From an uncultured Oscillospiraceae bacterium (GTDB lineage Bacteria; Bacillota; Clostridia; Oscillospirales; Oscillospiraceae): a stretch of DNA of 15,231 nucleotides. The DNA lies in assembly GCA_958423465.1 (NCBI GenBank), contig CATZRD010000045.1:1-15231 (forward strand), read 5' to 3'. Below are positions 11,873-15,231 of this stretch, piece after piece. Below the pieces are notes generated by a model, which ran no database searches, was not told the origin of the DNA, and saw only the letters and a program-made list of their open reading frames with translations. Each line of letters opens with the position of its first letter. The first letter of the stretch is position 1. Both the position numbers and the translations under genes were made by a program.

Positions 11873-13168
11873 TTAGTGAGAGATAGGATCTTCGATCCAG
11901 TTGTATGTTTGCAGCCTGCGGTTGAACAGCAGGCATATCACGACCCCCGCGGCGCCGATGATGGCGAACAGCATGGCCGCGCCGGAACCCTTGCCGCCGC
12001 CGAAAAGATAGACCAGGGGGCTTCCCGGGGCCTGGGCGGCCATCAGCGGCTCAAAGACCCGGTCCACAAGCAGTCCTCCCATCAGAAATCCGATGGGAAT
12101 GGTGAAAAATTGCAGGGTGTTGCGGCAGGAGTAGACCCGCCCCTGCATCTCCAGGGGGACGCTGCTTCGGAAGATCACATCCAGATTGGCGTTCATCAGG
12201 GGGATGAACAGCCAGCCCAGAACAGCTCCCACGCACCAGACCACCGGCGTTTTTCCAAACGCCAGGAGAAAATTCTCGCTGCTCATGGAAAAAAGCAGCG
12301 CCAGCGAGATGACCCGGACCCGGTCCTTCGGTACGGGGAGGACCGTGACCAGCAGACTTCCCGCCAGGGTCGCGATCCCCACGCAGGTGTTGACCGCGCC
12401 CAGCACCGCCTCTCCGCCGCTGGACTTGGACAGGATCATGGCGGGCAGCGCCGCGTCATAGACGGACGCCACCAGATTGATGCAGGCCAGGTATACGATC
12501 AGAGTGAAGATGAGCGGGGCCTTCCGCAGCCAGGCGATCCCCTGCCGGGCCGCCGCCAGCAGGCTCTCCCGCGCCCGGGCCGGGCCGCCGTCTTCCGGGA
12601 TCCGGATGAAAAGCAGCAGCGTCAGGAACGCGCAGGCGAAGGTGGCCAGATCCACAGCGATCACCGTGTTGATCCCGCCGAACGCGAACAGAGCGGTAGC
12701 CAAAATCGGCGTCAGGATGGAGTTCAGGGACTGGGAGAACGAGCGCAGGCCGCTGGTTTTCTGGTAGCAGTCCCTGGGGACCAGCAGCGTGGCCGCCACC
12801 TCGCCGGCGGGCTGCTGGATGGTGTTCATCAGCCCGTTCAGGGCGTTGAGAAGATAGAGATGCCACGCCCGCAGGGCGTCGGCCCGGATGAGCCAAAAGA
12901 CCGCCGCGGTGCTCAATGCCGCCAGCAGGTCGCAGACCAGCATGGTGCGCCGCTTGTCCCACCGGTCGGTCAGCGCGCCGGCAAAAATGCTCATGACCAC
13001 ATAGGGCGCGTAGGAACAGACGGACAAAAGCGCGGTGCCGAGGGCCGAGCCGCTGCGGAGATAGAGCCACAGGACCAGCGCGTAGCTGGTCATGCCGCTG
13101 CCCAGGGCGGAAAACGCCTGGGTGCTCCAGAGCAGCAGATAGGTTCTGAGCTGTTTGCTCTTGATCAT
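11873..13168 (-). CDS. MFS exporter, Mef-like (MFS_3 type)
   Basis: This 431-residue integral membrane protein has about 12 hydrophobic segments. Motif A of the major facilitator family is clear at residues 64-74 (GALTDRWDKRR). Other segments parallel the Mef macrolide exporters from memory: QPAGEVAATLLVP, then SFSQSLNSILTPILA, INTVIAVDLATFA, and late in the protein LEMQGRVYSCRN with IPIGFLMGGLL. It probably exports a drug or metabolite by proton antiport; the substrate is unknown. The ATG at 13168 has AAAGGAG 8 bases upstream, but that site is buried in a 15-bp stem downstream of a short leader ORF, so translation is probably inducible. LUD and lipoprotein genes follow on the same strand. 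Confidence 0.9.
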   Translation of the reverse strand: MIKSKQLRTYLLLWSTQAFSALGSGMTSYALVLWLYLRSGSALGTALLSVCSYAPYVVMSIFAGALTDRWDKRRTMLVCDLLAALSTAAVFWLIRADALRAWHLYLLNALNGLMNTIQQPAGEVAATLLVPRDCYQKTSGLRSFSQSLNSILTPILATALFAFGGINTVIAVDLATFACAFLTLLLFIRIPEDGGPARARESLLAAARQGIAWLRKAPLIFTLIVYLACINLVASVYDAALPAMILSKSSGGEAVLGAVNTCVGIATLAGSLLVTVLPVPKDRVRVISLALLFSMSSENFLLAFGKTPVVWCVGAVLGWLFIPLMNANLDVIFRSSVPLEMQGRVYSCRNTLQFFTIPIGFLMGGLLVDRVFEPLMAAQAPGSPLVYLFGGGKGSGAAMLFAIIGAAGVVICLLFNRRLQTYNWIEDPISH

Positions 13169-13169
13169 T

Positions 13170-13249
13170 GACTTTGCTCCTTTCAGATAAGAATATCAGC
13201 TGAAAAGCAAAGTCCGAGGACTTGCGGGGACCCTCCATGCAGCGTCCTC
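13170..13249 (-). promoter_or_regulatory. Translational attenuator sequestering the exporter ribosome site
   Basis: Four pairing segments occur in order on the minus strand. Segment 1, GAGGAC (13244-13249), overlaps the leader stop and pairs with segment 2, GTCCTC (13216-13221). Segment 3, 13200-13214 (GACTTTGC then TTTTCAG), pairs with segment 4, 13170-13186, over 15 bp with a two-base GG bulge and a 13-base loop; segment 4 contains the exporter's AAAGGAG. Alternatively GCAAGTC (13219-13225) pairs with GACTTTGC (13207-13214) around CTCG, which would free segment 4. The 1:2 plus 3:4 versus 2:3 switch matches ermC-type attenuation. Stem energies were not computed. Confidence 0.8.
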
Positions 13250-13286
13250 AAACCTTGCGTGGAGATAAGACAATGCAGAGCTTCAT
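13248..13286 (-). CDS. Leader peptide MKLCIVLSPRKV of the exporter
   Basis: This is a 12-codon ORF with a strong AAAAGGAGG about 8 bases before its ATG. It lies 79 bases upstream of the exporter start. A first ATG five bases earlier (ATGAAATGA) encodes only two residues and is too close to the ribosome site. The stop codon overlaps the first segment of the attenuator, so a ribosome halted near the end of the ORF would open it. The peptide has no exact match to leaders that I recall; CIVLS is loosely reminiscent of the IFVI stalling motif of Erm leaders, and PRKV is basic. Translation and drug sensing are inferred from layout. Confidence 0.7.
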   Translation of the reverse strand: MKLCIVLSPRKV

Positions 13287-13328
13287 TTCATGCTCCTCCT
13301 TTTGACGGAAACGGGATCTGCCGCCGGG

Positions 13329-13354
13329 GCCTACAGGCTGTCCTGGCTGTAGGC
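13329..13354 (-). other. Hairpin across the yitT stop codon
   Basis: GCCTACAG (13347-13354, minus strand) pairs with CTGTAGGC (13329-13336) around a ten-base loop. The TAG of yitT is in the second arm. No T-tract follows, so it is probably not a terminator, and the exporter may be read from the upstream transcript. Confidence 0.5.
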
Positions 13355-14203
13355 GCCGAACCCCTCCCCCAGGACCTCGTGGGCCTCGCAGACGATGATG
13401 AAGGCGTTGGGGTCGATGGCGATGACGGCGGCCTTGATGGCGGCGATCTGGCTGCGCTTGAAGGCGCACAGCAGCACCTGCTTCTCGTCGCCGGTGTAGG
13501 CGCCCCGGCCGTTGAGCAGGGTGACGCCCAGATCCATCTCCAGCAGCCGGCTGGCCACGGCCTGGCTGTCCCGGCTGATGATGTAGGCCATTTTGGCGTT
13601 GATGGAGCCGTAGACCACCGCGTCCATGGCCATGCCGCTGATGTACATGGCCACGATGCCGTACAGGGCGTTGTTGAGACTGCGGAAGGTCAGGGCGTAG
13701 AGCAGGATGACCAGCACGTCCAGCGTCATGCACAGCCGCCCGATGGACAGGTGCCGCAGATGGTACTTCAAAAGCCGGGCCGCCAATTCCGTACCGCCGG
13801 TGGTGGCCCCGACCTGGAGCAGCAGCCCCATGCTCACCCCCAGCAGCACGCCGCCGTAGATGCAGGCCAGCAGCGGGTCCATGGGCTGGAAGGTGTACGC
13901 CGCCGCCAGACCGTCCACCATCAGGGACCCCACCACCATGGCGAACAGGGAGCTGACCAGCAGCTTGACGCCCTGGCGGCGAAAGCCCAGATAGAACAGG
14001 GGGACGTTCAGAAGAATGGCGGTGACGCCTACCGGAAGGGCGGGGACGAAGTGATTGATGATCTGGGCGATGCCGGTAAAGCCGCCGATGGACAGATTGT
14101 TGGGCTGGAAAAACCAGTTGAAGCCCAGGGCGTAGACGGCGCTGCCAAATAGGATGACGCCGTACTCATAGAGGCGCCGCAGCGCCGGCGTATCACGTTT
14201 CAT
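13331..14203 (-). CDS. YitT-family membrane protein (DUF161 plus DUF2179)
   Basis: This 290-residue protein has about five or six membrane segments in residues 12-200, including the family-typical FFQPNNLSIGGFTGIAQII (31-49) and VGATTGGTELAARLL (131-145). The soluble C-terminal domain (about 205-285, AYIISRDSQAVASRLLEMDL and GVTLLNGRGAYTG) is DUF2179, a small domain thought to bind a ligand. YitT proteins are widespread in Firmicutes and their function is unsettled; transport or stress roles have been proposed. The ATG at 14203 has AGGAGG 8 bases upstream. It starts 19 bases after the topoisomerase stop and is probably co-transcribed with it. Confidence 0.93.
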   Translation of the reverse strand: MKRDTPALRRLYEYGVILFGSAVYALGFNWFFQPNNLSIGGFTGIAQIINHFVPALPVGVTAILLNVPLFYLGFRRQGVKLLVSSLFAMVVGSLMVDGLAAAYTFQPMDPLLACIYGGVLLGVSMGLLLQVGATTGGTELAARLLKYHLRHLSIGRLCMTLDVLVILLYALTFRSLNNALYGIVAMYISGMAMDAVVYGSINAKMAYIISRDSQAVASRLLEMDLGVTLLNGRGAYTGDEKQVLLCAFKRSQIAAIKAAVIAIDPNAFIIVCEAHEVLGEGFGAYSQDSL

Positions 14204-14222
14204 GCTCTCGCCTCCTGATCCG

Positions 14223-15231
14223 TCACAGCAGCCGCATCTGCTGCTGATCCCCGTCCTCCTCCCTGAGGAGCGCGCCGGCGGCGGGGATGGAGCGGCAGCG
14301 GTAGCGGCTGAGATTGGTGATGCCGCTGTCCGCCAGGGTGCGGACCTGGGCCAGATGATATTTGCTCTTCAGGGTCATGACCTGCACCCCCTGGGCGGAC
14401 CGGGTGGTCTTGGGGGCCAGCAGGGCGGTGTTGAAGATCAGGGCGCGGACCTCGGTGGAGTACAGAGCCAGCTCCTGGTCCTCCCGAAGGTGGAGCATGG
14501 CCGTCAGGGGGCTTTTATCGCTGTAGGCCCCGGTGAGCTTCCGGCGGTTGGAGGTGGTGGCGTAGGCGCTCAGCTCCACCCGGGCGGCCTTGCCGTTTTC
14601 AAAGAAGAACAGCAGGGACCCGCTGTAGTCCCCGGGGAGGACCATGCCGACCACGGATTCCTCCGCCTCCATGCCCAGCTTGCTGGGCAGGTAATCCCCC
14701 AGAACGCTGGCCTTGCTGTCGTCGAAATCGCTGAGGCGGCACTTGTACACCTGCTGGCGGCTGGTGAAGAACATGACCTCGGCCCGGCTGGTGGTCTCGA
14801 CGCTCTGGCGGAGGCTGTCGCCCTCCTTGTACTTCTGGGCGTCGGCCATCCGCAGGGACTGGGGGGTGATCTTCTTGAAGTAGCCCCCTTTGGAGAGGAA
14901 CACCGTCACGGGGTAGTCGGGCGCCTCCTCCTCCAGGTCCGGGGCCTCCGTCTCGTGGTCGTAGACGATGGCGGTGCGCCGGGGCTGCTGGTACTTCTTC
15001 TTCACGTTCTCCAGCTCCCCGATGATGACCTTCTTGATCCGGGCGGGGCTGTTCACCAGGTCCTCCAGATCCTCGATCTCGTCCCGCAGGGCCTCGGTCT
15101 CCTGGACCCGCTTGAGGATGTACTCCTTGTTGATGTTGCGCAGTTTGATCTCCGCCACATACTCCGCCTGGACCTGGTCGATGCCGAAGCCGATCATCAG
15201 GTTGGGGATGACCTCGGCCTCCTCCTCCGTC
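14223..15231 (-). CDS. Type IIA topoisomerase subunit A, C-terminal part (ParC/GyrA type), partial
   Basis: This is the last 335 residues of a topoisomerase A subunit; the frame stays open through the right edge, so the 5' part lies outside. The first 85 residues continue the cleavage core and its coiled coil (AEYVAEIKLRNINKEYILKR, then ETEALRDEIEDLEDLV). The rest is the C-terminal beta-propeller that wraps DNA, seen as repeated blades: VTVFLSKGGYFKKITPQSL, VMFFTSRQQVYKCRLSDF, LLFFFENGKAARVELSAY, ALYSTEVRALIFNTALLAPK. The late TTRSAQGVQVMTLK is a blade-edge sequence typical of the family. The enzyme passes one duplex through another for decatenation or supercoil control. ParC is favoured over GyrA because a canonical GyrA box is not obvious, but this is uncertain. 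The active-site Tyr is outside the window. Confidence 0.9.
   Translation of the reverse strand, partial: TEEEAEVIPNLMIGFGIDQVQAEYVAEIKLRNINKEYILKRVQETEALRDEIEDLEDLVNSPARIKKVIIGELENVKKKYQQPRRTAIVYDHETEAPDLEEEAPDYPVTVFLSKGGYFKKITPQSLRMADAQKYKEGDSLRQSVETTSRAEVMFFTSRQQVYKCRLSDFDDSKASVLGDYLPSKLGMEAEESVVGMVLPGDYSGSLLFFFENGKAARVELSAYATTSNRRKLTGAYSDKSPLTAMLHLREDQELALYSTEVRALIFNTALLAPKTTRSAQGVQVMTLKSKYHLAQVRTLADSGITNLSRYRCRSIPAAGALLREEDGDQQQMRLL

Noticed and set aside
11253..11936. Upstream extension of the lipoprotein frame to about 520 residues
   Set aside because: The extension is Arg/Gly/Pro-rich and overlaps the LUD gene; the lipobox signal at 11252 marks the true start.
11315..13171. A 618-codon plus-strand ORF opposite the MFS and LUD genes
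   Set aside because: It is low-complexity His/Gln/Gly/Arg-rich, lies antisense to two clearly recognised genes, and is a GC-rich shadow frame.
1..15231. A CRISPR array or insertion sequence
   Set aside because: No regularly spaced repeats, transposase-like frame or terminal inverted repeats with target duplication could be seen.

Overview
The window reads as two joined parts of the genome of a high-GC gut Firmicute, most likely an Oscillospiraceae relative (Flavonifractor, Lawsonibacter or Oscillibacter type). That guess rests on GC-rich coding with strong AGGAGG ribosome sites, a clostridial YitT/LUD/topoisomerase neighbourhood, and an accessory gene set I know from conjugative elements of gut Clostridia. 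Species and element type are inferred. Except for the first gene, every gene is on the minus strand, so transcription runs from high to low coordinates.

Positions 1-9813 are an accessory block that looks like the cargo or establishment region of an integrative conjugative element. In transcription order it holds: a 220-aa unknown; a 142-aa unknown; a structured gene-free stretch; a small Cys-rich protein; a 119-aa unknown; an ArdA-like protein; a 244-aa unknown; a DUF4314-type protein; two more ArdA-like proteins; a winged-helix protein; a D12-class (Dam-like) DNA adenine methylase; a possible AbrB/SpoVT-like protein; and a 219-aa unknown. Genes within blocks overlap or nearly touch. Blocks are separated by strong hairpins with U-tracts, two of them only about 40-45 bases before the next start codon. 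An XRE-type regulator with a C-terminal zinc ribbon lies on the plus strand at the left edge. A methylase together with several ArdA-like (DNA-mimic anti-restriction) modules suggests a programme for surviving restriction on entry to a new host. No integrase, relaxase or type IV secretion gene is visible.

Positions 9814-10242 carry no convincing gene, only hairpins and repeats. A tRNA-Val(GAC) with encoded CCA follows at 10243-10319, with its own consensus promoter and terminator.

Positions 10374-15231 look like ordinary chromosome in one co-directional run: the 3' part of a type IIA topoisomerase A subunit (ParC/GyrA type), a YitT-family membrane protein, a Mef-like MFS exporter, a LUD-domain protein and a lipoprotein. 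The most striking finding is between yitT and the exporter. A 12-codon leader ORF is followed by mutually exclusive stems, the last of which buries the exporter's ribosome-binding site. This is the layout of Erm/Mef-type translational attenuation, and it suggests that a ribosome-stalling drug induces the exporter.
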